Shown piece by piece: positions 47,809 to 62,395 of a stretch of DNA of 64,000 bases. Under the pieces are notes generated by a model, which was not told the DNA's origin, ran no database searches, and worked only from the letters and a program-made list of their open reading frames with translations. The translations under genes and the position numbers were made by a program. Source of the DNA: Mesostigma viride (taxonomy: Eukaryota; Streptophyta; Mesostigmatophyceae; Mesostigmatales; Mesostigmataceae); contig RPFO01000130.1 of the NCBI GenBank assembly GCA_009746045.1, positions 2,272,125-2,336,124 on the forward strand, written 5' to 3'. Position 1 is the first letter of the stretch. Each line of letters begins with the position of its first letter.

Positions 47809-49759
47809 TGTCCCACGTAGCTCCCACAAAAACCAGCATCTTAAAACAATAAGTGGAAGCATACATGTGACACTAATTGACATGCCCGGAGGCACGCCGT
47901 TCAAGGCCCTTCATGAAGTACGTTGCCCTAGAGGCAACCAAGACAAGGGTGGGTGGGTGGGGAGCAAAGAAAGAGGCCGACAAAACCAGCCAGAGCGGCT
48001 TTTAGTCGCAAAACCTCCCTTATCCCTAGCTAACTGACGTCATTAAACCCTTATGTTCAGTGGATGCTAGTAAGACGCTAACCGTACAGACCGGGGGTAG
48101 AATATCCCGAATCTGCACGGCTAGTATTAAATAATGCGTAGGTTGTTCTTTTCAGGGGCACTGCACCTCACGCCCCGTTCCGCCCGGGTATAATCAACCC
48201 AAGCGCGGAACGCACATTCTATTTAATTCATTTTTCAACCATGCACTATATTGCATCTACTAATCACAAAAGCTCTAGCCAAACAGCTACGAGTAAACAC
48301 TACGACCTATAAGCCGCTCATCCAGCGGCCTCTTGTTCCCGCATTCACGTATAGAAGAAACTCCGTTCAAAGAACCCCGATTCATGTCCCACGTAGCTCC
48401 CACAAAAACCAGCATCTTAAAACAATAAGTGGAAGCATACATGTGACACTAATTGACATGCCCGGAGGCACGCCGTTCAAGGCCCTTCATGAAGTACGTT
48501 GCCCAATCACCCCCGCCCTGGCTTTCCCTTGAAGCCGCACTCCACCTTGCTCGTTGTCACAAGTGACCGCCCTGCCGCAAAACGGGAGCCCCCCACATCG
48601 GGAGGCGTGTGCCCGGCGGCTGTGGATGCATGGCCAGGCCCAAAAAGGCCCAGCGCATTTGCACTGCGATTGCGCACGGCCAGCCTATCATGACCCCTCT
48701 CGGGGCCCCGAGTCGGTACCGCTATGGCCGTCTCCCCATAGACCCGGGGTGCTTCGAGAAAAAACGTGGACCTAGCCCAGGCCCCGCCAGCCCGGATGCC
48801 CGAGGCCACAGCCCCAGGCACCTGGCTGAACGAGAGTCCGTTCAGCCAAGACCGCATTCCCCCCCGAGGTTTCTATGCGTGGGGAAAAAATTTCTAGCTT
48901 AGGCGCTTTTCCCATCGCCGTCCCCAGCCCCAACCACCCCCCCTCGGCGGAAGGCAATTGCAAAGTTTGCTGGCCAGCAGCAATTTCCGAAGAAAAAGCC
49001 GCAGGCCGCGGACCGAGACACGGGTCGCCAGTGCCAGCCATCCGGCTCCAACCCGGGGTGCAAGCATCCCCAGGTACGGAGCACCAGCTCGCGCACTGGG
49101 CCGACCAAGCGACAGTTGAGCACCTGTCACGGCATCCGGCCCACCAAAGACCCCAAGCTGGGGAAAAGGTGCGGACCGGAGGTAATCATTTTCTTTTCTT
49201 TTAGTTAACCGGGCGAGGAACTACGCCTGGCCGGTTAACAACTGGAAGTCTCACCACTGGCCAAGTGGCCAGTGCAACCAGTGCTTTTGGGATTTTGCTC
49301 CCCAGCACCCATAGCTGCGGCTGCCGCCGCAACGACAACGAGCAAAGAAAGAGGCCGACAAAACCAGCCAGAGCGGCTTTTAGTCGCAAAACCTCCCTTA
49401 TCCCTAGCTAACTGACGTCATTAAACCCTTATGTTCAGTGGATGCTAGTAAGACGCTAACCGTACAGACCGGGGGTAGAATATCCCGAATCTGCACGGCT
49501 AGTATTAAATAATGCGTAGGTTGTTCTTTTCAGGGGCACTGCACCTCACGCCCCGTTCCGCCCGGGTATAATCAACCCAAGCGCGGAACGCACATTCTAT
49601 TTAATTCATTTTTCAACCATGCACTATATTGCATCTACTAATCACAAAAGCTCTAGCCAAACAGCTACGAGTAAACACTACGACCTATAAGCCGCTCATC
49701 CAGCGGCCTCTTGTTCCCGCATTCACGTATAGAAGAAACTCCGTTCAAAGAACCCCGAA
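47809..49759 (+). repeat. Tandem direct repeats A-(C)-B twice, about 120 bp and 420 bp
   Basis: Segment A (CATGTCCCACGTAGCTCCC...) occurs at 47811-47930 and 48385-48505. Segment B (GAGCAAAGAAAGAGGCCGAC...AACCCCGA) occurs at 47961-48382 and 49339-49759. Between the second A and second B lies an 834-bp GC-rich part, C. The first unit lacks nearly all of C, with the shared GAGCAAAG at the deletion point. It could be a tandem array of a non-autonomous element. B lacks TG...CA ends, so I do not call it an LTR. Confidence 0.75.
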
Positions 49760-51860
49760 GAATGCACGCTGGCGGCGGTGATTGTCAGGCTTTATGGGAT
49801 TTACTTAGCGTCAAGGATGCATTTGCATTGTCAATAGAAAATCATAAAGAAATTCGCCGGGGTTTTGCAAGATTTCCGTCATTTTCGGTAAGACACTGTC
49901 CAGGCTCGCCGGATGCGCCTCTCATCCTTCCATGGAAGGTTGGTGTTTCTTGCGCCGCTCGGAAAAGGACACTGCCAGTAATGGTACGATCCCGTGCTGA
50001 GCGTCCCCCTATAAATGTTTCGCTTCAAGGGTTGTCAACGCAAGTTTTTGCCTTCTATCCGCGCAGTTAGCGCCAGGTAGCATGTCAGTCCGTGATGCGC
50101 ATCGCCAGATTCCTGGCAGCTTTCAGTGATTTTATCTAGGTTGCATCCCTGGGAGTGTCAAATCATGAGCCGTGGCTTGTTGGCAAGTTGGCAGGGATTC
50201 GTCGAGTGGATCTTGGAAGGAGTTTAGTAGTAAAAACAGTCAGTTTTGAATGAATATTGACGCAGCCTTTCTTAGCAGCGGCGTCAATGTGCTTAGAGTC
50301 TCACAAGCTTGAGGTTGTTTCTTAGCAAACAATTGCGCTAGAAAGAAAGGCTATCGTTGGCGTTCTGAGGGGCATATTGCATGGGTGGAACTGCATGTAG
50401 GTAGGGGATACAGTTGTTTTCTTGGCCTCTCTCCCACTGAATTATGGGGCAGCCCTGTCATATGCTAGCAAGGCGGAGTAACCATGGTAAGAAGCCCTGG
50501 CACGCAGCATTTATAATTAGTATGCTTTCTCTATGGACTGTCTACATTGTTCCCCTTGGTTGGGCAATTAGTGGCTATGGCTTTCTAGGGTCTATTTGCA
50601 TTGGACGCCTTGGTTTTGGTATGATGATCACAACATAAGCCTAGAATATGCTGGCTAGACATGTACCTGCCTTGTTGCTGTGCACCCACCCATGAGGTTG
50701 CCCGTGCCAAGGTATAAGGCAAGGGCACAAGAGGTGCCCAGCCACCTCCTTGTACGTTGTGCTCGAATTGCACATGGTCTGGAGCCATTTGGATGGCATA
50801 GAAAGTGTTAGTGTGCCGTAATACTCACTATTGCGTTCCTTAGCGTCTGTGCAGGTGGCCAACTGCCCAACGCTATTTCTTCCAAGTTTGTAGTCAGAAT
50901 GAGCTCAAACTTTGTGGGATTATGTTTGCCTATGTCTAGTATTTGTTTATATCTATCCAGGGCCAAATGATGTGCCTATGATTTGTTTCATTTTTTCCAG
51001 CCCAAAAAAGTACCCTTTTGGCGGGAAAATCAATAACTAACATAATAATGATTATTTTGGGGTGCCAATTAGCTGGAAAATGTGCAAACTCAGGGAACTG
51101 AAGGGAATATATTGACACATGCAAAATGATGCCCCCATTGTCATAGGCAAAATGGGTAAAAAACAGTGTCCTTTGCTGCTATTTTTAGCGCAATACCGGT
51201 GCATAATTGTGTATATCACCCTCAACATGTGGTGGGATGGACCCCCCCACATCCCATTCACATGCCAAAATCATCTCTTGGGTCCCCCTAGGCCAGCCCT
51301 GCATGTTATTCCATAAGATGGTTTTAGGGGTTCTGGCATGGGACCCTCCCCTTACCATATCTCCGTGGGGAGTTTATTGATTAATTAATTTACACGTGAC
51401 TGCGTCACGCGAGCATAAGTCCTCAGTGGGATGGGAATGGGATGGAATGGATTAAGCTAGCTATCTAGGTCCTATTGACCTATCTAGGTCCTATTGATTG
51501 ATGTCTATTAATTAATCTAGGTCCTAAATATAGGGTTGTGGGCACCACGGCCCGAATCGCTATGAATGCCAAACTGGGTCACACGCAAAGCTCCCACTGA
51601 CTTGGGGGTGGTCTCCTTCATCGATCACTACCTGCCACCTATACTATCCAAGTGCGAGCCATCTGCCTCCATAATACAGACAAACCAGGAGGCTGCCCGG
51701 CCAGGCGTGAGCCCGTCCCGTCTAGTGTAGCACATGTCCATGCCTAGCCGGCCTATCACGGAAAGTCCACGGATGGCGGCCCGGCCGTGCGCTGCTTGAG
51801 GCACGCCATGTGAGGACAAATTAAACGGCCGGGCGGTGCGGGCTTGGTGCCAGCTAGTTA
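49760..51860. other. Stretch without a recognised gene
   Basis: Only short ORFs with no motif. An AATTAATTAA run near 51382 and CTATCTAGGTCCTATTGA repeats at 51460-51530 resemble LINE 3'-tail material. Confidence 0.55.
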
Positions 51861-52480
51861 GCTATCTGATGTGTCCACCTGCTCTATGAGGGCCAGGTGC
51901 CCGGCTAGGCCCAGGTGCTTGTGACTAAGAATGTGGGAAACGTATGGTAAATCAGTGTACATGCAAATCCTCATAGCTAATGTGCAAACCAAATGGGATC
52001 TATTAAGGGCCTTGCGCAGCATCTTGATGACGTTGCCGTCGAGTCGTTTCTCAAACTCCTGCGTCAGCGTCCATGTCTCGGCGCCGTAGGTCAGGATCGT
52101 CAGAATGACGACCTTGAAGAGGTCACGCTTGACGATCCGGGGTAGGGCGGGGCTGCTCCACCAGCGGCAGTGGTCATGGAGCTGCGCCCACGCCATGCCG
52201 ATCCGGGTCGTCATGGCATCCTCACAGTCGGGAAGCCAACTGCCTAGCCAGAGCTCTTGAAGCCGCCTAAAGTAGGGCAATTTACCTCGGTGTTGTCTAA
52301 GAGGCGGAGTGTGGGCGGGGGCCCGGCCAGACCAAGGGCCATGGCCTCCGGTTTGGGGCTGATTTCTAGACCGCTAGCACGAGCCTGAGCCGGCCAAGCA
52401 GTCCAGCCAAAGTTGGGCAGACTCCGGCTTAATCTCAATGAGCGTGATGTCGTCGGTATAAATGAGGTCAGCGAGTAAAT
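51860..52480 (-). pseudogene. LINE reverse transcriptase fragment, minus strand
   Basis: On the minus strand: LTSFIPTT / LIYTDDITLI (about 52470; a YADD-box variant YTDD), then WLDCLAG, LPYFRRLQELWLGSWLPDCE (52270) and KVVILTILTYGAETWTLTQE (52103). These parallel the LINE at 13.8-14.2 kb. Stops and frame shifts make it dead. Confidence 0.72.
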
Positions 52481-52537
52481 TTTGCTGGCCGTTGGTCGGC
52501 CCCCCTTCCCCAAGCTCATTTTTTATCACTAGGCCAG

Positions 52538-53140
52538 GTGCGCGTGGGCAGCATGCAAAGCGGCAAAGCGGGCGACACCCTGATGCTCCATATCGAATGG
52601 GAATACACGAAAGAGCAACTCATGATGTACGCTACCAAAAGCCAGAAGATCGATCGGTGTAGCTGGGAGCCCATCAACAACATCGCCGGCAACTGCGACT
52701 CGGCCATCAAGACATTCCTGGAAGAGTTCGTGACAACGAAGGAAAAGAAATGCATGGTTAGTAATCGGATCGACCACAGGGAGGTCAGGAGGCAGTGGCA
52801 CATCATCAAGGCGTCACGGGAGGTAGGGCAGGAAGAGCCGCCTCTCAAGAAGCTCAAGCCCAACCACGACCAGTCGGGTGCGGATGCTGCACACTCCGAT
52901 GACTCATAACCATGAACACGATGACCATTACGAATACGACCATGACGAGCCTTCCTCCAACACGCCACCTACAATCCCTAGCAAACTGGGGGACAGGACG
53001 GCGAACGCCGAGCCCGACACGCTCCTGGATGAGCAAAGGGCAGCAGCTGCTGCACTGGCATAGCACCTGAAAAGGTGGCAGGAGGAGGCTGCCAACGCCC
53101 AGGCTCAGCTGGCCTTAGTGTTAGCTGACTGCGTGTCCTG
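52538..53140 (+). pseudogene. Unrecognised decayed coding region next to the left arm
   Basis: One frame gives 124 codons (MRVGSMQSGKAGDTLMLHIE..., 52538-52909). After a shift, an acidic His-rich stretch (NHEHDDHYEYDHDE) and a helical tail (LLDEQRAAAAALA, stop, HLKRWQEEAANAQAQ) follow. The composition is protein-like, but I recognise no family. It ends where the inverted repeat begins. Confidence 0.4.
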
Positions 53141-53156
53141 TAATATATGTTGATAG

Positions 53157-55227
53157 GGATGGACATCGAAATGGCCACCAAGAACGCCTGCTGCTCCTGG
53201 TTCTCATCGTTCAGGAAATCAAGCACTTCACCGACGACCTCCGGCACAACGAATACGACTCGCCTCTCTGCGACGGCAATATGTGCAATTCCGGCGATAT
53301 GCTCGACCGCAACGGGCTACTCACAGACACCCCGCTGGAGAGATGCAAAAAGTGCAATACGCCCACCAGAGCCGACCGCATCTTCATTGGCAGCGATGGC
53401 CAGGCAGCCCACTGCGTCAAGTGCTAGGATCCCGCATTCGAGCAGTTTGCCTTCGAGCACCAGAGACGCATGAAGGATAACCCTGAACTCGCCAAGCTTT
53501 TTCCAGACATGGTGGACACGAACGAGTACATCAAGTGGATCTACCCTGGCACCGCTGAGGTCGTTGAAGCCAACTTTGCTCTCACCTCCGCCAGCGACCC
53601 CGGTCGCGCCAAGGTTTCTCTTCTTGCTCAGCCTGCTCAGCCAACCTTCCTTCGCGGGGCGCCCATCAAAAGGAAGCTAAAGGAAGTCCGCAAGTTCTTC
53701 GCCTATGTGGGGCCAGGGTGGAGAATCACGAGCTCATCAAGAAGCCCAAGGTGGAGGTGGACGTTGCCCCGGTGGGACTGGTGGAGAATGCCGAAGAAGT
53801 CAAGATGCCTAAGGTGGAGGAGGAGAATGCCGAAGACGTCAAGACACCGGGCAAGCTGGAGGAGGTCGTCCCGTTCACCTTCAGGGAAACCTTTGTTGGA
53901 AAGGTAGAGGAAACTAATGGGTTTTACACAATGCCTTGTGCTTGGCCTTGCTACCCTTGCACCTTGCAGGTGATGAAAGACTGAGCTTGAAGACCATGGA
54001 AGAGAGACCAGAAAAAGAGTTTTATTTAATAGATTTAGAGGTTAGGAAAAAGAGGTTAGGAAAAAGTTGAATGGAGGTTCGATAGAGGTTCAATAGAGGT
54101 GCAATAGAGGTTCCATAGAGGTTAAATGGAGGTTCCTGCCCTTAGGTGGCAGTTTCCTTTTATACCTTTTAGGCTAGGAAGGATGACATCAGCAATGACA
54201 TCATCACAGAAGCTTGTAGAAACATCCTAGCATATTCCTAGCATATTCCCAGCATATTCTCAGTATATTCCAGGAATATTCCTGGCATATTCTTAGAACA
54301 TTCCTGACATGATCCAATGAGCTGGCATAATAGCTAGATGCCAAGTGTCTACGTAATAATGTGCCACATAACATAATTAATACAGTGACACATCTCTTCT
54401 CCTTGGAGTGACAAGTGTCATGCAATGAGTCTACCCACTTGTCATAATGTAAGTCATAACATGTGTCATCATGAGCTTCCAACACTTGTCAGCTCATGGA
54501 CCAAACACTTGTCCACTAGTTAGGCCATAGCACCACTTGTCAATCAAATACGTGATGCTACTAGGCTGACTCAGGGTACAAGTCATCCATGTCCAAGTAT
54601 AGGACTATGGCACATGAATATTGATCAGCTCATTGAGCCCGATTCATCTAGCTCATCATAGCTATCAAATTCCCAATCCATAAGTAATCAATCCAACAAG
54701 ATATAAATCAGGCTGGGATATACTGTGGTCAGGTGGATATAATATCCCTAACAACCTTCACCGTTGAAATGGCCAGAATCCAGTTCAAAAAGGAGCCTGG
54801 CAACTCCTACAACGCCTTCATCGCGGACGTCCTCAACGGGTCCACGTGGGCCAACGGGGTCACCCCTGAGACCAAGGACTTTGCCCGGCTCAAGCACGAG
54901 TTCGTCACCATGAAGCTGGGCTGCGACCACAAGGTCAACAGTAGCCCCGTTGTCTGCAACGTCTGGAAGACCCAGGGGCACTTCTTCTTCAGTGCAGTGG
55001 GCCACATCACCGACTATAGGGTCTCCTTCGACTGTGTCATGGCGACTCTGCGCAACTCTTCCCCTCTCCAGGTCTTCTGCCCTCTCTGCGAGGTTGAGAA
55101 CTCCAAGCACAGGCTGGAGTTCCCCTACTTCCGCTACGACGTGGCCCAGTCTGGCTACGCTGCCGTGATCAACGAGTTGGCCACCAAGCGCACCAACACA
55201 TGCTACCTTTCCAAACTCCGTTTTTAA
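53157..55227 (+). pseudogene. Zinc-cluster protein gene, left copy, broken
   Basis: It matches the minus-strand gene at 60915-62121. Differences: a TAG in VKC|stop at 53425-53427 (Trp in the right copy), no upstream promoter or start, and a solo LTR at 53894-54753. It keeps RCKKCNTPTRAD, which the right copy has lost from frame by a 2-bp insertion. The C-terminal part (MARIQFKKEPGNSYNAFIAD ... CPLCEVENSKH) is open from 54733 to 55227. Confidence 0.75.
53894..54753 (+). mobile_element. 860-bp solo LTR (copia-type size of target duplication), 5-bp target duplication
   Basis: It begins TGTTGGAAAG and ends ATCCCTAACA (TGTTRG...CTAACA termini). ACCTT is duplicated at 53889-53893 and 54754-54758. 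The right arm has the empty site. Inside are two short tandem arrays: GAGGTTC.ATA units (54072-54135) and GCATATTCC units (54225-54305). No internal retroviral region is present, so it is a solo LTR left by recombination. Confidence 0.92.
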
Positions 55228-55782
55228 ACATTTGGGAGTAAAATGTTGAAGCTCTGATAAACGGCTCATAAGGCCCTCATAACGTGTCAGATACCTCACC
55301 GGTGTTTTTCACCGTGTATGAAACCCCTTTATGCGTATCTTCAATGTGTTTGATGAGAGTTCACATAAAGCAGGAATACCCGTGTAGGTATTCTCTCTTT
55401 AGGATATATAGTTCCCAGGCCGCCGCCACGTTGCATACAGTATCGCACAGTTCCCAAGATTGCAAGGCCTGCTTCGGCAACGCCTGCGTTTGGGCTCCCA
55501 TTCCCCAAATTCCCAAACCAGCCAAGTGCCTAACCAACTTCGGGGACTTTCGAGGACTTCATACCATTCCCATGACATGGCGTGTGGCACTGATGGCGTG
55601 TGGCAACATGGCGCCTTTCAGTAGTTTATTTTACATCTCGACCAGTTGTGGCACTTTTGACACGACAACTTTATCACAACAATGAGCCGTGCGGTGGACT
55701 TATAGCACTTAACCTGTTAAAAAAGGGTCGCACTTGATCGATGATTGGAGGTGCTGCCCAAGCGGCCCTTATATAACGACGA

Positions 55783-55992
55783 ATGCCACCAATGACAGAA
55801 CCCACGGTTGATCCTGATCCTTTTGATCTTGGGCACAATTACCCTTTTACTACCTCCAGAACATCTGGCGGGAGGGTGAGGCATTATATTCAAATGTTTG
55901 TCGACAAAAAAGTATTCCGGGTAACGACAGAAAGAGATGGGACAGATACTTATTATTTCGACTCGTCGTACGACGCTTTCAAGCATCTGTGA
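55783..55992 (+). CDS. Small conserved-in-both-arms ORF, 69 aa, left copy
   Basis: MPPMTEPTVDPDPFDLGHNY through RHYIQMFVDKKVFRVTTERD to YDAFKHL. The right-arm copy (60150-60359) gives the same protein. TATATAA lies just before the ATG, which would leave almost no leader. Function unknown; it may be an exon of a larger unit or chance. Confidence 0.35.
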   Translation: MPPMTEPTVDPDPFDLGHNYPFTTSRTSGGRVRHYIQMFVDKKVFRVTTERDGTDTYYFDSSYDAFKHL

Positions 55993-56472
55993 CAAATGGT
56001 TAGGGATAATCCGTAAGACCCGTTTTTAACACCGGCACGTCAGCATCTGGCGGTGAAGCTGTACAACCGGTTATATGAGCTGAACGGTTCGTATACTTCG
56101 CGACTTGTGTTTTGGGGATACAGGCAGCATATACTGTTTGAGGATGCAAGGTTAAATAATTCACATCTCCAGCCTGGTTCAACTACTATGTGGGCTTGTT
56201 ATGCCATAGTTTGGACGGGTTTGCTGTGTAGTCATGGCCAGCACGTTCCCGTCCTACTGGCTTGTGCGCGTTCAATTGACGTAAAATGCCATTTTAAATG
56301 CCATTTTGTGAAACTGCAATTTTTAATGCCATTTCGTCCGCGGTCGCAGCAATTCCAACTGACAGCTGCGAAGGGCGGCAGTAGCAGCAGGAGCATGAGT
56401 AGCAGCTGCTGCAGGAGCAGCAGCAGGAGGAGGAGCACGAGCAGCATCAGCAGCAGGAGGAGGAGGAGCAGA

Positions 56473-57351
<879 letters not shown>

Positions 57352-58488
57352 CAGCCACTGCCAGTGTCTTTTGCGGATCTTGGTAAGATGCTTAGGTGGT
57401 GTCACCTATTTTCAAACGCGCTTGATCCGTTGGTCGGACCATGATGCACCATGATTATCGGAGCAATTTGTGGTGTGATAGGCTTTAACCCATGACCTAG
57501 TTCTTCATGGTGATGTATCTTGTAGCAGCTGTTTACGTGTTTAGCACCCCCGCTGCTTTTTTATGGCTGGCCGCGACAAGCCCGGAGCAAGTGGATGCTA
57601 AATGAATGGCGGGGGAGGGGATTTGTCACCCTCTTAATGCAACTGTCGGGAAAGGGAAGAACCTCCCTTTGTTTCCTCCCCCCAGACGGGGAAAGAAAGC
57701 TCCCATTAAACAGTTCTTTTACTTCGGGCGGGGGGAAGGGGTTGACCCATCAAACACCCGAGGCGCCCCTCCAATGGAAGGGGAGGTAGGGGGTTCGCCC
57801 TTCCACCCCTTCCTGTCCACCCCATCCCTCCCTCAACACACACTCGCTCCGGGCTTGTCGCAACCAGTCGGTTAGAAGCTAACCTATAAGCGCTCCAAGT
57901 GGTGCAGTACTCAGGGTGATATTACGGTAGACGAGTTGTCCCAGTTTTTTTTTCCCACATAAATCAATAGGCTTTGTAAAAGCTCATGAGTATCTTATTA
58001 CTCACGATTTTTGTTTACCATGTTAGCTAAGGTCGGGGGCTTTGTGGTGCAATGTGGGAGTACAGCTTCCCCTGAGTGCTATAGATTTTTGGATTGTTTT
58101 GCCAGCTGGCTGATTATTCACTCTGGTTACTGATTTGGGTTCGATGCTGTGTTGTGGAATGCACAGAGAACATGTCAGACCGGTTGGGCAACCTGACTTT
58201 GGGGGCTGCACGACCTAGTAAGTTGCAGGCTTGCAACTATTCTTTAGTGATGTATCTCGGAAGTAGGTGCATGTTGCGCTTAAAATATGTCTATGTACTG
58301 GTGCTTTTCTCACTGCTTAGTCTGGGACAAATTAGCTAATGGGAGCACTATAAACCTGTTGGCTGCCACAAAACTCTGATGCACTAGAAGTGTACTTGTG
58401 TTCAATGTTTATGTGGCTAATGTGCCCCGAGGAACGACACACAGTACTTGGTGGCATTTGTGTGCTTTGCTTGTTTCTACGGCATGTG
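57352..58488. other. Single-copy part of the palindrome spacer, no recognised gene
   Basis: Only short ORFs under 90 codons with no motif. GCCCGGAGC at 57577 and GCTCCGGGC at 57856 form a short inverted pair around a purine/pyrimidine-rich 270 bp. Confidence 0.55.
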
Positions 58489-59813
<1,325 letters not shown>

Positions 59814-59818
59814 CTCCT

Positions 59819-62121
59819 GAATTGTAGTTTCACAAAATGGCACTTAAAATGGCATTTTTACGTCAATTGAACGCGCACAAGCCAGTAGGACGGGAACGTG
59901 CTGGCCATGACTACACAGCAAACCCGTCCAAACTATGGCACAACAAGCCCACATAGTAGTTGGACCAGGCTGGAGATGTGAATTATTTAACCTTGCATCC
60001 TCAAACAGTATATGCTGCCTGTATCCCCAAAACACAAGTCGCGAAATATACGAACCGTTCAGCTCATATAACCGGTTGTACAGCTTCACCGCCAGATGCT
60101 GACGTGCCGGTGTTAAAAACGGGTCTTACGGATTATCCCTAACCATTTGTCACAGATGCTTGAAAGCGTCGTACGACGAGTCGAAATAATAAGTATCTGT
60201 CCCATCTCTTTCTGTCGTTACCCGGAATACTTTTTTGTCGACAAACATTTGAATATAATGCCTCACCCTCCCGCCAGATGTTCTGGAGGTAGTAAAAGGG
60301 TAATTGTGCCCAAGATCAAAAGGATCAGGATCAACCGTGGGTTCTGTCATTGGTGGCATTCGTCGTTATATAAGGGCCGCTTGGGCAGCACCTCCAATCA
60401 TCGATCAAGTGCGACCCTTTTTTAACAGGTTAAGTGCTATAAGTCCACCGCACGGCTCATTGTTGTGATAAAGTTGTCGTGTCAAAAGTGCCACAACTGG
60501 TCGAGATGTAAAATAAACTACTGAAAGGCGCCATGTTGCCACACGCCATCAGTGCCACACGCCATGTCATGGGAATGGTATGAAGTCCTCGAAAGTCCCC
60601 GAAGTTGGTTAGGCACTTGGCTGGTTTGGGAATTTGGGGAATGGGAGCCCAAACGCAGGCGTTGCCGAAGCAGGCCTTGCAATCTTGGGAACTGTGCGAT
60701 ACTGTATGCAACGTGGCGGCGGCCTGGGAACTATATATCCTAAAGAGAGAATACCTACACGGGTATTCCTGCTTTATGTGAACTCTCATCAAACACATTG
60801 AAGATACGCATAAAGGGGTTTCATACACGGTGAAAACCACCGGTGAGGTATCCGACACGTTATGAGGGCCTTATGAGCCGTTTATCAGAGCTTCAACATT
60901 TTACTCCCAAATGTTTAAAAACGGAGTTTGGAAAGGTAGCATGTGTTGGTGCGCTTGGTGGCCAGCTCGTTGATCACGGCAGCGTAGCCAGACTGGGCCA
61001 CGTCGTAGCGGAAGTAGGGGAACTCCAGCCTGTGCTTGGAGTTCTCAACCTCGCAGAGAGGGCAGAAGACCTGGAGAGGGGAAGAGTTGCGCAGAGTCGC
61101 CATGACACAGTCGAAGGAGACCCTATAGTCGGTGATGTGGCCCACTGCACTGAAGAAGAAGTGCCCCTGGGTCTTCCAGACGTTGCAGACAACGGGGCTA
61201 CTGTTGACCTCGTGGTCGCAGCCCAGCTTCATGGTGACGAACTCGTGCTTGAGCCGGGCAAAGTCCTCGGTCTGAGGGGTGACCCCGTTGGCCCACGTGG
61301 ACCCGTTGAGGACGTCCGCGATGAAGGCGTTGTAGGAGTTGCCAGGCTCCTTTTTGAACTGGATTCTGGCCATTTCAACGGTGAAGGTTTCCCTGAAGTT
61401 GATCGGGGCGACCTCCTCCAGCTTGCCAGGTGTCTTGACGTCTTCGGCATTCTCCTCCTCCACCTTGGGCTTCTTGACTTCTTCGGCATTCTCCACCAGT
61501 CCCACCGGGGCAACGTCCACCTCCACCTTGGGCTTCTTGATGAGCTCGTGATTCTCCACCCTGGCCCCACGGAGGCGAAGAACTTGCGGTCGTCCTCCAG
61601 CTTCCTTTTGATGCGCGCCCCACGAAGGAAGGTTGGCTGAGCAGGCTGAGCAGGAAGAGAAACCTTGGCGTGACCAGGGTCGCTGGCGGAGGTGAGAGCA
61701 AAGTTGGCTTCAACGACCTCAGCGGTGCCAGGGTTGATCCACTTAATGTACTCGTCCGTGTCCACCATGTCTGAAAAAAGCTTGGCGAGTTCAGGGTTAT
61801 CCTTCATGCGTCTCTCGTGCTCGAAGGCGAACTGCTCGAATGCGGGATCCCAGCACTTGACGCAGTGGGCTGCCTGGCCATCGCTGCCAATGAAGATGCG
61901 GTCGGCTCTGGTGGGCGTATTGCACTTTTTGCATCTCTCCCCAGCGGGGTGTCTGTGAGCAGCCCGTTGCGGTCGAGCATATCGCCGGACTTGCACATAT
62001 TGCCGTCGCAGAGAGGCGAGTCGTATCCGTTGTGCCGGAGGTCGTCGGTGAAGTGCTTGATTTCCTGAACGATGAGAACCAGGAGCAGCGGGCGTTCTTG
62101 GTGGCCATTTCGATGTCCATC
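59819..62121 (-). repeat. Right arm of the second large inverted repeat
   Basis: It mirrors 53157-56323 minus the solo LTR. The outer edge falls just inside the zinc-cluster gene, so only this arm keeps that gene's start and promoter. Confidence 0.92.
60150..60359 (-). CDS. Small conserved-in-both-arms ORF, 69 aa, right copy
   Basis: Same protein as 55783-55992, minus strand, also with TATATAA just before the ATG. Identity of two arms that are young relative to each other is weak evidence of selection. Confidence 0.35.
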   Translation of the reverse strand: MPPMTEPTVDPDPFDLGHNYPFTTSRTSGGRVRHYIQMFVDKKVFRVTTERDGTDTYYFDSSYDAFKHL

Positions 62122-62180
62122 CCGTTGTAGTGATCCATCATCTCGACGACGACTTGGCGAGTTGCCTTGGGGAGGTGCAT
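60915..62180 (-). pseudogene. Zinc-cluster protein gene with its promoter, right copy, frame-shifted
   Basis: From ATG 62180: MHLPKATRQVVVEMMDHYNG, then after a frame change VQEIKHFTDDLRHNGYDS with PLCDGNMC. A 2-bp insertion near 61939 (absent from the left copy) precedes RCKKCNTPTRAD...AAHCVKCWD, a four-Cys zinc cluster. A Lys/Glu-rich repeat part (ELIKKPKVEVDVAPV, VKKPKVEEENAEDVKTP) in another frame leads to a globular end with CDHEVNSSPVVCNVW and VFCPLCEVENSKH, stop at 60915. Three frame changes are needed, two shared with the left copy, so either unseen introns exist or the gene is dead. Family not recognised. Its zinc-pair style resembles the divergent RING/TRAF-type gene. Confidence 0.6.
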
Positions 62181-62395
62181 CTCGCAAATGTGCGATCCTG
62201 TGACGGGGTAGAAACGGGTGTTTGTGTATCGTGTGTGCTTGGACAAGTCACCGGATGCCTTGGGGACAGCCTGCCCCCTCTGTTTGTACGGAGTGGCGGT
62301 AGCTATGATTTTTTTTGTAGGAGGGAGAACGAGAGGTTGGCCGTGCAGGTGGTTGGTTGGTGAGCGAAGTGCCTTGGAGGTGGTGGGCGGGCTGC

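Larger units (their letters stand above)
53157..56323 (+). repeat. Left arm of the second large inverted repeat
   Basis: It is the inverse of 59819-62121, with few substitutions. Without the 865-bp LTR-plus-duplication insertion the arm is 2302 bp, against 2303 bp on the right. It lacks the promoter and start codon that the right arm's gene has just outside the repeat. Confidence 0.92.

Noticed and set aside
47961-49759. B repeats as a pair of LTRs
   Set aside because: No TG...CA ends, primer site or polypurine tract, and segment A precedes both B copies, which fits tandem duplication better.
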